Shown here: positions 16,593-24,295 of the stretch, in pieces | Position numbering within the stretch: the first letter of the stretch is position 1 | Layout: each line of letters begins with the position of its first letter | Translations under genes and position numbers: made by a program | Notes under the pieces: model-generated | What the model was told of the DNA's origin: nothing | Database searches by the model: none | The model's input: only the letters and a program-made list of their open reading frames with translations | DNA from: Anaerolineales bacterium | GTDB lineage: Bacteria > Chloroflexota > Anaerolineae > Aggregatilineales > UBA2796 | Assembly (NCBI GenBank): GCA_015075625.1 | Contig: JABTTZ010000004.1 | Coordinates: forward strand, 248,001-312,000 | Length of the DNA: 64,000 nucleotides | Reading direction: 5' to 3'

Positions 16593-18125
16593 CTATGGTG
16601 TTGAAATCCGCGTTGCAGTGGATGTTGGGGGAGGCGTTGGCAAACCAAAATTTTCCTCTGTCAGGTACGGAGCAACCTCGCGGGGGAGTGGATCGCGGGG
16701 GACTGCTGCTCGCCATACATCGCTGTGTTGGGTGACATAGGCAGAGGCTATTTTTTGCGTTTGCCAACGGCTAAAGGCGCGGTCTGCCGCTTTGTCGAGT
16801 TCCTCCGGTTGAGGGATGTCCAACTGCCGATCCGTAATCTGGACAACCTCCCATCCGGCTGCCGTCTCAAGCGGACCAAAGAGCGTTTCTGCCCCGCCCG
16901 CCTGAACCGCCCGCGCCACTTCTGGGGCAAAGACTTCCACCCCAACGCGCCCTAATTCCCCGCCAAGTCCGCCCCCCGTCGTCAACGAATACTGACAAAC
17001 AAGCGATCCAAAGTCCTCGCCGCCTTGGGCGCGTTTCAGAATATCCGCCGCCACGTTTTCGCCGCTGACGGTGATCACCGCCGCCCGAATTTGCGCGTCG
17101 CCATCAGCATTTGTCCGTTTCTCGGTGATGTGATAGACCTGCCAACCGAGTGGCGTTTGGAAAACCCCCACCGCTGCGCCAACCTCAGCGCCGAAAAGCC
17201 GCTCCGCACCGGGAAAAGTAAGCACGGCACGGGTGAGAAAGCCCGTATCGCCGCCTGTTCCACGCGCTGCCGCATCAATCGAATAACGGCAGGCTGCCGC
17301 CCGGAAATCGCCACCGGTCTTGATCAGATCAAGCGCAGCGCGGGCGTCCGATTCACTGCGGGCGATGATTCGTTTGGCATTGAAGCTCTCTAAGCGTGGC
17401 GTCTCGCCCAGTTCACGGACGATGATCGGTTTGAGCATCGTCGCCATGACGAACGACTCGGCAACGCTGTCGATCTGCTTGACTGTCAGACCGCTGTAGC
17501 GTACCGCCTCAGCGCGGTAGGCGGCAAGCGGCGCTTGGACGGACTCGGCGGCGTTGGGATCACGCTGTAATTCAAAGCGACGAATCCAATACGCCCGCAC
17601 ATCGTCAGAGGGAAGGGTTAGTCCTCGGCGGGCAAATTCTTGCCGAATGACCGCCTCCCGCAGCAGGATGTCGTAAATCTGCGCTCCGAACGCATCGGAA
17701 TTCGCCAGTGTATTGAAGATGCCCGCCACAAAATCAGCGGGGCGGTTTGCCCCTGGCTGGCTCAGATCAAACGCTTTCAACCCCAGGGTTTGCACAGCAC
17801 GACGAACGTTATCAAGGGCGGCGAAACGCTCATAGCGCACCCGCGCCCGAAAATCGCCTAAGGTGATCGTTTCGTCTCCCACGGTTACAAGTGGAAGGGC
17901 GAGATCAAGTGTGGGGGCGTCGGTGGGGCGTATGTAGGGCGTGGAGGTTGCTGTTGGGGTGGGGGAAGGTTCGCTAGGGGTGCGGGTGGGGAGCGCAGCG
18001 GCGGTGGCGGTTTGGTCGCTCCGCGTGTCACGGATGACGATGGGGGTTGGCGGTAAAACGGAATTGCAGCCCGCCGCAAGGAACAGGCAACCGACCAGCA
18101 GAGCAAGCCAACGTACCACCTTCAC
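16593..18125 (-). CDS. lipoprotein with two parvulin-type (PpiC) peptidyl-prolyl isomerase domains
   Basis: Extracytoplasmic folding factor of the PrsA/SurA group. From the GTG at 18125 (GAAGGA 9 nt upstream) it starts MKVVRWLALLVGCLFLAAGC, a clean lipoprotein signal with lipobox LAAGC. An upstream in-frame ATG at 18152 would give a poor signal peptide. A Thr/Pro linker (PTRTPSEPSPTPTATSTP) leads to a SurA-like chaperone helical region (~60-230). Two rotamase domains follow, with GGDFRAAACRYSIDAAARG...GGDTGFLTRAV and GGEDFGSLVCQYSLTTGGG...GGELGRVG. About 510 residues. Upstream is the tRNA-Lys gene on the other strand. Confidence 0.87.
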   Translation of the reverse strand: MKVVRWLALLVGCLFLAAGCNSVLPPTPIVIRDTRSDQTATAAALPTRTPSEPSPTPTATSTPYIRPTDAPTLDLALPLVTVGDETITLGDFRARVRYERFAALDNVRRAVQTLGLKAFDLSQPGANRPADFVAGIFNTLANSDAFGAQIYDILLREAVIRQEFARRGLTLPSDDVRAYWIRRFELQRDPNAAESVQAPLAAYRAEAVRYSGLTVKQIDSVAESFVMATMLKPIIVRELGETPRLESFNAKRIIARSESDARAALDLIKTGGDFRAAACRYSIDAAARGTGGDTGFLTRAVLTFPGAERLFGAEVGAAVGVFQTPLGWQVYHITEKRTNADGDAQIRAAVITVSGENVAADILKRAQGGEDFGSLVCQYSLTTGGGLGGELGRVGVEVFAPEVARAVQAGGAETLFGPLETAAGWEVVQITDRQLDIPQPEELDKAADRAFSRWQTQKIASAYVTQHSDVWRAAVPRDPLPREVAPYLTEENFGLPTPPPTSTATRISTP

Positions 18126-18283
18126 CTCGATATATCCTTCTAAGTAAGCCATGTCTGGGGAAAAGAGTAGCGTATCGCCCGAAAAATAGCGACTCCGCCT
18201 TGCCCATTGAGTGATCCTTGGGCATTGCGGAAAAGGAGAAAAGGCGTTCCTAATTCGGTCTAGGCGAAATAAAGAGCATCGGC

Positions 18284-18289
18284 TATAAT
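18284..18289 (+). promoter_or_regulatory. -10 box of tRNA-Lys
   Basis: TATAAT at 18284-18289 ends 8 bp before the tRNA. A matching -35 (TTGACA-like) at the proper distance is not evident; the region around 18261-18266 reads TAGGCG. Confidence 0.55.
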
Positions 18290-18297
18290 CCCCGATG

Positions 18298-18368
18298 GCT
18301 CTGTAGCTCAATGGTAGAGCAGTGGACTTTTAATCCATTGGTTAAGGGTTCGAGTCCCTTCAGAGTCA
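18298..18368 (+). tRNA. tRNA-Lys(UUU)
   Basis: A full cloverleaf of 71 nt without encoded CCA. Acceptor GGCTCTG pairs with CAGAGTC (one G-T), with discriminator A at 18368. D-arm GCTC/GAGC, anticodon stem GTGGA/TCCAT around loop CTTTTAA (anticodon TTT), T-arm AAGGG-TTCGAGT-CCCTT. A serine-recombinase remnant runs antiparallel into its 3' half, which marks it as the likely attachment site of the neighbouring island. Confidence 0.95.
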
Positions 18369-19049
18369 TCGGATTGGACGTAGTCCGAACATTGACCAGC
18401 CATCGCGCTGGTCTTTGTTTTTCCCTCAAGCGCACTACCGCCACTCTTCTGTACCCGCTCGGTCACATGCCGCAAGTAAGAGAAGGGGGGGAGTAACTCC
18501 AGCCGGACGATCATTCCCTCCGGGTTGACCACAACCCGCTCGATCATCTGACGCAGCAAGTCTTGTTGGTCGCTGCGCAATAATATTTCATACAGTATAC
18601 CTAATTTTGCAATTATGGTGAGCGCTTCATCCAGATCGTCGATATAGCTCTCACATTTCTGGTCGAGCAAATCCAGACTTGAGCGCAGTTTATGGCGCTT
18701 GTCCTGCCATTCTGCCCACAAATTACGCCAGTTTTCCTCTGTGACCATCGTCGCTGCGTAGAGCCGCAGGACTCTTGCTTCCTCTTCATCGATCTGCTTC
18801 AATGCGCGTTCTATCTCGGTTCGTTCATCCGGGCGCAGCCGTCCGAGTTTGTCAGCCACTTCGTTGATATAGTAATCACGAATTAGAGGCATTAACGCAT
18901 CATCGACCTGAACCTGCTGGAGGTGGGAAGCAAGCTGGCTTTCAACCTCAGAACAAAGAAAATGAATGGGGTGACGATCTAATCGGTAATGCGCGGTTCC
19001 ACCGCCTGAGCGCCCAGGTATTCTCCCAATAGGCGAACTTCTCTCTCAA
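18308..19049 (-). pseudogene. serine recombinase, C-terminal remnant ending in tRNA-Lys
   Basis: On the minus strand the readable protein starts near 19049 with PGRSGGGTAHYRLDRHPI (decayed zinc-ribbon region; cysteines mostly lost). It continues through LQQVQVDDALMPLIRDYYI, LGRLRPDERTEIERALKQID and DDLDEALTIIAKLGILYEIL to QMIERVVVNPEGMIVRLELLPP. These are the helical and C-terminal parts of large serine recombinases. The catalytic resolvase domain is missing. The last ~20 codons (GTRTLNQWIKSPLLYH) are the antisense translation of the tRNA, and the frame ends inside it at 18308. That is the arrangement left when a large serine integrase inserts its element into a tRNA gene. Confidence 0.8.
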
Positions 19050-19143
19050 TTATCGCAAATCGGGGTCGGGCAAAAGCTGTAAATTTGCAGTTTCAGGGCG
19101 TTAAAATTACCTGTTGATGACCAAAGCAGAGAAACGGAGCAAA

Positions 19144-19725
19144 CTATAGCGAAAGGGGTTTTGTACCAGTGGCCAGTAAGTTCTCAGTCTCTTTTGCCTC
19201 AAACGTCGTCACAGGCTTACCAGCGGCGATCAACACCCGCGCAAAAGTCTCTGTCTTACCGCCGGGTTCAGCGTAGGCGATAAATACCTGTTGAGCCAGA
19301 GCAGCGACCAGTTGATTGCGGAGTGCTGCCATTTCCTGCGTAGCACGAGGTTGATTTTCTGCAAATGGTGAGACGATGAGCAGCCGCTGCTGTTCAATTG
19401 GCTTTTTCCAATCCGCGGGGACGCGCATGTTTTGGATGCTGCGTGCAGGACAGATAACAATCGCAGAGTTTCCATGCAGCAGTGTCACCAATACTTCTTT
19501 TTCCACCGGTGAATGAAAGCCGCTGATAACACTAATGTGCTTATCCTTCAGTATTTGAGCCAGATCATACGTTTTGAGGATGATGGATACAGGACACCTC
19601 ACCGAACAAAACAGGGCGAACAGTGACTCGTTGAGCAATCCTGAGTCGCCAATCACTGAGAGGCATTCGATTTTGGGAATAAGCTGGCTGAGTGATGCGG
19701 ACGCTTCTACGCGCTTAATTTCCAC
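19144..19725 (-). CDS. short DprA/Smf-like Rossmann protein (third gene of cassette)
   Basis: 193 residues. The pattern is that of the DprA/Smf Rossmann core: VISGFHSPVEKEVL at 66-79 (in place of SGgA.GID..AH), VICPARSIQNMRVP at 90-103, RLLIVSPF at 114-121, RATQEMAALRNQLVAALAQ at 127-145, and the phosphate-binding EPGGKTETF at 153-161. It lacks the SAM and winged-helix domains of true DprA and is half its length. DprA proper loads RecA onto incoming single-stranded DNA. Short DprA-like proteins outside competence loci have been linked to nucleic-acid or nucleotide sensing in conflict systems, but no role is shown here. It starts 18 bp after the PIN gene, so it is in the same operon. Confidence 0.68.
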   Translation of the reverse strand: MEIKRVEASASLSQLIPKIECLSVIGDSGLLNESLFALFCSVRCPVSIILKTYDLAQILKDKHISVISGFHSPVEKEVLVTLLHGNSAIVICPARSIQNMRVPADWKKPIEQQRLLIVSPFAENQPRATQEMAALRNQLVAALAQQVFIAYAEPGGKTETFARVLIAAGKPVTTFEAKETENLLATGTKPLSL

Positions 19726-19743
19726 GACGGCGACATCCTGCGA

Positions 19744-20247
19744 TTATTCTTGAGGATCGTCGGGAAAGACCAATGGAAGTCTTGGGGAACTGACATAGGG
19801 CTCCAAGATATCATAGCCAATGATGCTGCTGAATTTGTTGAGCTTTTGATCGTATGTAAAGCATTCAGTAACGCCCACATATCTTGCTGATGTTAGGTGA
19901 ATTGCGTCATTGGTTCGCAGAGCATATTTCAAGCTAATTGCCTGTCGAATCAAATCTCGTGCCTGACGTGCAATCAACTCATTGAAGTCTACAAATTCGA
20001 TGAGCGAGTTATCACCCCAGAAACTTTCGAGCCCGTCATACACCTTCTTATCCAGCCGATTATGATTCTTCTCCTCAGCTACATGTGAAACTTCGGTGAT
20101 ACTGACCACTGAAGTCACGATTTTACGCTGATTATTTTTCTGCACTTCCTCAAACAGTTGGTCAAGGATGGTTATCCGCCCTGCTTCAGCATTAAAATAA
20201 GCGAGGAACACATTGGCATCGCAATAAACGTAACTAATTTTCGGCAT
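19744..20247 (-). CDS. PIN-domain ribonuclease (VapC-like, second gene of cassette)
   Basis: 167 residues. PIN acidic residues are in place: D10 (YVYCDANVFLAYF), E52 (SITEVSHVAE), D114 (LRTNDAIHLTSA) and D133 (FTYDQKL). The pattern is that of VapC-like toxins, which cut tRNA or rRNA. It overlaps the end of the preceding gene by 14 bp, as toxin genes commonly overlap their antitoxin genes, yet the preceding protein (254 aa) is far larger than a VapB antitoxin and has no obvious DNA-binding motif. A C-terminal tail (LPLVFPDDPQE) extends past the fold. Low-G+C codon use relative to the flanking housekeeping genes fits acquisition with the island. Confidence 0.82.
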   Translation of the reverse strand: MPKISYVYCDANVFLAYFNAEAGRITILDQLFEEVQKNNQRKIVTSVVSITEVSHVAEEKNHNRLDKKVYDGLESFWGDNSLIEFVDFNELIARQARDLIRQAISLKYALRTNDAIHLTSARYVGVTECFTYDQKLNKFSSIIGYDILEPYVSSPRLPLVFPDDPQE

Positions 20248-20998
20248 CGCGCAACCGCCTTATGCTGACTTCCGCTGGTTCAGGTTCTCCACTTCCAGCC
20301 AAAATACCCCGCGCCATACGATAACTGCCGGGTTCGATCATCGGCACAAAATCAATCGAGGTAATCTCGCGTACACTTACAGGTTGCCCGCTGTCTGGTT
20401 GGCGTGTGACACGCCCACTGACGAAAACGACCTTATCCCAAATATCCGCGAGGATGTCTTGACGATCTTCTTTGACGTAGCAGCTTACCGGTTTATCGAA
20501 CACCCCGTCATAGAGCGTAAAGCGCAGTTTACCGCGATTACTGATGGACTGAACACGCCCTTTCACCGATCCGAAAGATACCATTGGCTTGGCAGTAGTG
20601 ATTTTTTGGGTATCAAACAAACCATAGATGATTGCTTCTTTACGAGCCGTGCCAAGCCGTACTGCCTTAATATCGCCACCGATGAGCTTGGTGAGCAATT
20701 CAGCTTCTCTGGCAACATGGCGGGAAAAGGGGATTGGTTGGTGCTGCTGGAGAGACTGTCCGACATCTTCAAATGCCGAGACAACCCGCAGCACAGGTTC
20801 TTCGGTATCCGCACGTCCGGCAACCGCCATAATCGCGCTACCGTACTGCAAATCCTCTAAATCCCATTCAATTTTTGTATCTGCCGCGACTTCCTGGGTG
20901 AGTTGCAAAAGCAGTTTGTGAAAATGGTTGACCGCTTCGGAAAACTGGTCGAGCCTTACATCACCCTCAAGCGCAAGCACAAGTGTCGTATCAGGCAT
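20234..20998 (-). CDS. unrecognised protein, first gene of the PIN/DprA-like cassette
   Basis: About 254 residues from the ATG at 20998 (GAGG about 6 nt upstream; a GTG at 21013 is the alternative). I do not recognise the family. The N-terminal ~95 residues (LVLALEGDVRLDQFSEAVNH, HKLLLQLTQEVAADTKIEWD) look like an alpha/beta domain. The middle is charged (LLTKLIGGDIKAVRLGTARK). Residues ~150-225 (VKGRVQSISNRGKLRFTLYD, KPVSCYVKEDRQDI, KVVFVSGRVTRQPDSG) resemble an OB-like beta barrel. The C-terminus IRRLRDAEN overlaps the PIN gene start. By position it could be the antitoxin or a nucleic-acid-binding sensor for the PIN protein; this is inference. TATAAT on the minus strand at 21037-21042 may be its -10 box. 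Confidence 0.72.
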   Translation of the reverse strand: MPDTTLVLALEGDVRLDQFSEAVNHFHKLLLQLTQEVAADTKIEWDLEDLQYGSAIMAVAGRADTEEPVLRVVSAFEDVGQSLQQHQPIPFSRHVAREAELLTKLIGGDIKAVRLGTARKEAIIYGLFDTQKITTAKPMVSFGSVKGRVQSISNRGKLRFTLYDGVFDKPVSCYVKEDRQDILADIWDKVVFVSGRVTRQPDSGQPVSVREITSIDFVPMIEPGSYRMARGILAGSGEPEPAEVSIRRLRDAEN

Positions 20999-21086
20999 AA
21001 CCGCCTCAATCACCGAACCTATGTTCTGTTTATCTCATTATAATCCATATTTACCTCTATTTTACACGCAATTGATTTTGCTTGAC

Positions 21087-21226
21087 TCATTCTTCCTCCC
21101 CCTCATCCCCGCCGAGATCATCACCCATGCGGTACTTGATGTCATAGTTGATGATGAAGTCCAGTTCTTCATCGGTGAAGCCGTAGTGACGTGCCAGCAC
21201 CCGGTCAATTTCATCTATTATCAATA
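21087..21226 (-). pseudogene. C-terminal 46 codons of an Eco57I/PglX-like DNA methyltransferase
   Basis: The minus strand next to the insertion sequence reads LIIDEIDRVLARHYGFTDEE, then LDFIINYDIKYRMGDDLGG and a Glu-rich end before TGA at 21087-21089. 'EID..LA.HYGF..EELDFI.NYDIKYRMG' is the conserved C-terminus of large Eco57I-type and BREX PglX-type adenine methyltransferases. Everything upstream has been removed where the IS starts at 21227. It shows that a bigger restriction or BREX-like locus once stood here. Confidence 0.7.
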
Positions 21227-22639
21227 CCTTCGCCAAGGAAAAGGTAGGGCTTTTGAGGTAGAGTAAGAGTTTGCGAAAACGAACTACTCAAAACTGACAA
21301 AAGCCCATGGGTGAGATTGTAACACCGATAGCTTGCCTGACACCGTATGTAACGACAACAACCATGCGCCACATGGCACAGATCATCTTGGCGCTACTGT
21401 GCATCCCAGATCGGGTGACGCTGTTAGGACTATCACGCTGGATGGAAAGCGGTGGTAGCTATCGAACATTGCAGCGTTGGTCACAAACACCGTTGGTCTG
21501 GGCGCAGGTGTTGTGGGCCGTCGTGCGTAGCTACCTGCTGCATCCGACAGGGAGGTATCTGTTGGCTGGCGATGACGTGGTGGACTCGAAAGCGGGTCAG
21601 GCCACGCACGGGTTGGGGCGCTTCTATTCAAGCTTGGCTGGAGGTGTCATTCCGAGCGTGTCGTTTTTAGTGGTTTCCCTAATTGATATAGAGCGGCGGC
21701 GCTCGTATCCATTGCAGGTGGAACAGCGTATGCCGCCGACAGGCGCATCAAACGCGGTGCCTGCTGGCTTACCCAAACACCCGCGCGGACGGCCCAAAGG
21801 GAGTAAGAATCACGCCAAAGCCGTCCCCACCCTCACGCCCGAACTGAGCCTGCTTGAGCAGATGTTGAGGGCGGTGTGTGTCCGCATCGTGCCACTGCGC
21901 GTTGGGCATGTCGTGCTGGATGGCTTTTTCGGGACGTATCCAGCCACTTATATCGTGCAGCAGACGGGTTTGCATATGATTTCCAAATTGCGCCACAATG
22001 CCGCGCTGTACCTGCCCTATGCTGGACCTAAGCCAGTGCGTGGCCCCACGCCACGCTATGGTCAAAAACTCACTTATCACGCGCTACCACCTGAAGCCTT
22101 GTGTCAGACCGTCATGCAGGGTCACTACCGTACGGATACCTACCAAGTCACCGCCCTACACCATGACTTCCCTGACCCCCTCAATGTGGTCATTTTGGTC
22201 AAAACCAATTTGCGCACAGGCCGTACCAGCCATGTCGTCCTGTTTAGCACTGACTTGACCTTATCAGCCGCCCAACTCGTCGATTACTACAGCTTGCGCT
22301 TTCAAATTGAGTTCAATTTCCGCGATGCCAAACAGTATTGGGGGCTGGAAGATTTCATGAATGTCTCTCCGATTGCCCTTACGAATGCCGTCAACCTCGC
22401 CTTTTTTATGGTCAATTTCTCGACCGTGCTCTTGCTACCCCATCGTCAAGCTCAAACCGATTTTAGTGTCCTCGACTTGAAGGCTCACTATCGTGCCCAA
22501 CGCTATCTCGACGAAACAATTAAATGCCTTCCGACTGTGCCCACTCCTGATTTAATCTCGCTCATCAGGCAAAAACTCAGCGCACTGGGCGGCCTTCGCA
22601 CTCGTCAACTTCAAAAATCCCCCGCATAATTGGCGAAGG
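21227..22639 (+). mobile_element. IS4-type insertion sequence (about 1.41 kb)
   Basis: Short inverted ends CCTTCGCCAA (21227-21236) and TTGGCGAAGG (22630-22639) flank one intact transposase gene. The exact outer boundary and the target duplication are not evident: the flanks ATCAATA and GATTGCT do not match, which suggests rearrangement after insertion or that the true ends lie a few bases outward. It separates a methyltransferase tail on the left from an RHS gene tail on the right. Confidence 0.75.
21307..22629 (+). CDS. IS4-superfamily DDE transposase
   Basis: 440 residues, complete. First catalytic Asp in LLAGDDVVDSKAGQATHG near residue 89, second in HVVLDGFFGTYPAT near 205, and the Glu in YYSLRFQIEFNFRDAKQYWG near 335. 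The last segment matches the Y-(2)-R-(3)-E-(6)-K signature of the IS4 superfamily. A Lys/Arg-rich insertion with RGRPKGSKN (an AT-hook-like sequence) sits before the second Asp. Start: the ATG at 21307 lies right after CCC; weak ribosome site. Being full-length it may be the youngest element in the island. Confidence 0.85.
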   Translation: MGEIVTPIACLTPYVTTTTMRHMAQIILALLCIPDRVTLLGLSRWMESGGSYRTLQRWSQTPLVWAQVLWAVVRSYLLHPTGRYLLAGDDVVDSKAGQATHGLGRFYSSLAGGVIPSVSFLVVSLIDIERRRSYPLQVEQRMPPTGASNAVPAGLPKHPRGRPKGSKNHAKAVPTLTPELSLLEQMLRAVCVRIVPLRVGHVVLDGFFGTYPATYIVQQTGLHMISKLRHNAALYLPYAGPKPVRGPTPRYGQKLTYHALPPEALCQTVMQGHYRTDTYQVTALHHDFPDPLNVVILVKTNLRTGRTSHVVLFSTDLTLSAAQLVDYYSLRFQIEFNFRDAKQYWGLEDFMNVSPIALTNAVNLAFFMVNFSTVLLLPHRQAQTDFSVLDLKAHYRAQRYLDETIKCLPTVPTPDLISLIRQKLSALGGLRTRQLQKSPA

Positions 22640-22681
22640 GATTGCTAAACATGATGCATTTTTAATTTTAGATACAGGTTA

Positions 22682-23408
22682 ACTGCATTTCCATGCGGTA
22701 ACTAGGTTGTTTGGCGACCACAACACGAGCGGGCAGTACCACACCTACGGCTACGACGGGTCGGGGTTGGTGCGTCATGTGCTGTATGGCAGCGCCCTCA
22801 TCGCCCAGATGAATTACGATCCCTATGGCAACCCCGTGCAGCCTCTCCCCTTTGTCAATCTGTCCACCACCTCCCCAACGGCGTTCGGTTACATCGGGGA
22901 GCCAACCAACTGCTTCGGCGTGGTGAATCTGCGGGCGCGATACTACAATCCACAGCATGGGGTGTTCACGAGTCCCGATCCTGTGCTGGGGGTGGTGGGG
23001 CGCAGCGAGTCGTACAATGGGTATGGCTATGTGGAGGGGAATCCGGTCAATTTTACCGACCCAAGTGGAAAATGCCCTTGGTGCATACCTTTACTTCTAT
23101 GGGGTTTGGGCGCAGGCGCTGCGGCTTTCACGGTAGGAACAGTAGGGTATAAGGTTATTATGCGTGGAAGTTGGGAAGAATCGATTAAGACTGGGCTTGT
23201 ATTTGCTCCATTAGGGGCGATTATTGATGTAATTGGAGGATTTGCCAGGCGTATTGGAGCGCCAGCTGCATTGATAGGAGGAGCAGCTACCGGTGCTGCT
23301 ACATGGAGTAGCCCTTGGGCTTGGACTGCTATGCTCGGTGCCGCTGGTACTACACTTATTGAGTCTGCAACAGGAAGCTATGACCCCTCTCAATCTCTTG
23401 AATTATAA
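22682..23408 (+). pseudogene. RHS-repeat protein, 3' fragment with hydrophobic C-terminal toxin region
   Basis: Open from just after an in-frame stop at 22679-22681, without a convincing start. The first part holds the RHS-associated core: NYDPYGNPVQPLPF, FGYIGEPTNCFGVVNLRARY, YNPQHGVFTSPDPV and NPVNFTDPSGK. After this core, ~95 residues (WCIPLLLWGLGAGAAAF, IGAPAALIGGAATGAATW, AWTAMLGAAGTTLIESATGS) form a Gly/Ala-rich hydrophobic tail, the position of the variable toxin in polymorphic RHS toxins. The sequence suggests a membrane-acting domain. A TTG at 22707 could in principle start a short peptide. The N-terminal shell repeats were lost when the IS4-type element inserted. Confidence 0.78.
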
Positions 23409-23713
23409 ACTCACCTTACGCAGCAATCCGAATAGGATGAAATTGGTGCAAGGTATCAAAAGCGAAATGCAAAGCCGCAATATAGAGTTTGGTAGCTTTA
23501 GGCAACCATTCTAGCTTGATATAGGCGCATAAAGCGGCAAATAGTTCGACAACAATCGTTGAATCTGGTCATGGCTCACGCTACCTCCTATCAACCCTGC
23601 CAAGCCCGTGCCTGTTGTCTGTCCGAAAGCGCTGATAAGATAATCACTATAGATGTCGAGCAGTTCTTTGTTTTTCATTCCATTAGGTTATCTCACCTCT
23701 GCGTAAGGTGAGT
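23409..23713 (-). mobile_element. 305-bp MITE with 15-bp perfect inverted repeats
   Basis: ACTCACCTTACGCAG (23409-23423) and CTGCGTAAGGTGAGT (23699-23713) pair perfectly. On the minus strand the interior encodes the start of a transposase, MKNKELLDIYSDYLISAFGQ then TTGTGLAGLIGGSVSHDQIQ, about 53 codons to a TAG. Directly after it comes the same protein's C-terminus, WLPKATKLYIAALHFAFDTL and HQFHPIRIAA. The catalytic middle is deleted. It therefore derives from a full-size IS by internal deletion and is moved, if at all, in trans. It sits precisely between the RHS toxin stop codon and the immunity gene start. Confidence 0.82.
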
Positions 23714-24223
23714 GAGTAAGGATCGTGATCCAAGGTTGATTACTGTGCATCGTGGCGGAACGCTGCAGGATGCCGACCATCGCCTTCTTGCGGTCTGGGC
23801 GCGGTTGATTGTGCAGAGCATGTACTGCATTTCTTCGAGCAAGTACAACTCAATGATGATCGACCCCGCATGGCAATTGAGTAGATACACGCCTGGGTGC
23901 GCGGTGAAATCACTATGAAGCAAGCCCGTACCGCTGCTGGACATGCTATGGGTGCGGCAAGAGAGTTGAGCGGTGCAGCCAGAGAAGCAGCTTACGCTGC
24001 TGGGCAAGCCGCGGCAGTGGCGCATGTAGCAGCTCACGAGTTAGGCGCGGCTGCCTATGCAATCAGGGCGGCACGCGCGGCAACCCCTGAAGATGAACGT
24101 ATGGCGGCGGGGAATATGGAGTGCCAATGGCAGTGTATACAACTTCCAAATGAAATTAGAGAACTCGTGATCGATGATCAGCGCTTACGAAATGAATATT
24201 GCTGGTTTGTATTTAACTGCTGA
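23712..24223 (+). pseudogene. putative immunity protein (Imm-5-like), frameshifted and stopped
   Basis: Reading from the GTG at 23712: MSKDRDPRLITVHRGGTLQD, ADHRLLAVWA, then the frame must shift near 23800 to continue as DCAEHVLHFFEQVQLNDDRP. After an in-frame TAG near 23880 it continues WVRGEITMKQARTAAGHAMG, AAVAHVAAHELGAAAYAIRA and LRELVIDDQRLRNE-like text (here IRELVIDDQRLRNEYCWF) to the stop at 24223. This string of blocks is that of the Imm-5-like 'putative immunity protein' family common in Chloroflexota and actinobacteria. It follows the RHS toxin tail, as immunity genes do, and is inactivated twice. The ATG-rich 3' part alone (from 23897) could still be translated. Confidence 0.68.
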
Positions 24224-24295
24224 GCTACCGATAGCCTCAAAAAACTGGCCATAACCAACCATACTGACCATTTTTCAGCCGAAGCTGTGGTCAGT

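Noticed and set aside
18311-18496. Short plus-strand frame beginning inside tRNA-Lys
   Set aside because: It is a translation of the tRNA and the antisense of the recombinase remnant (NPLVKGSSPFRV is a typical tRNA artefact).
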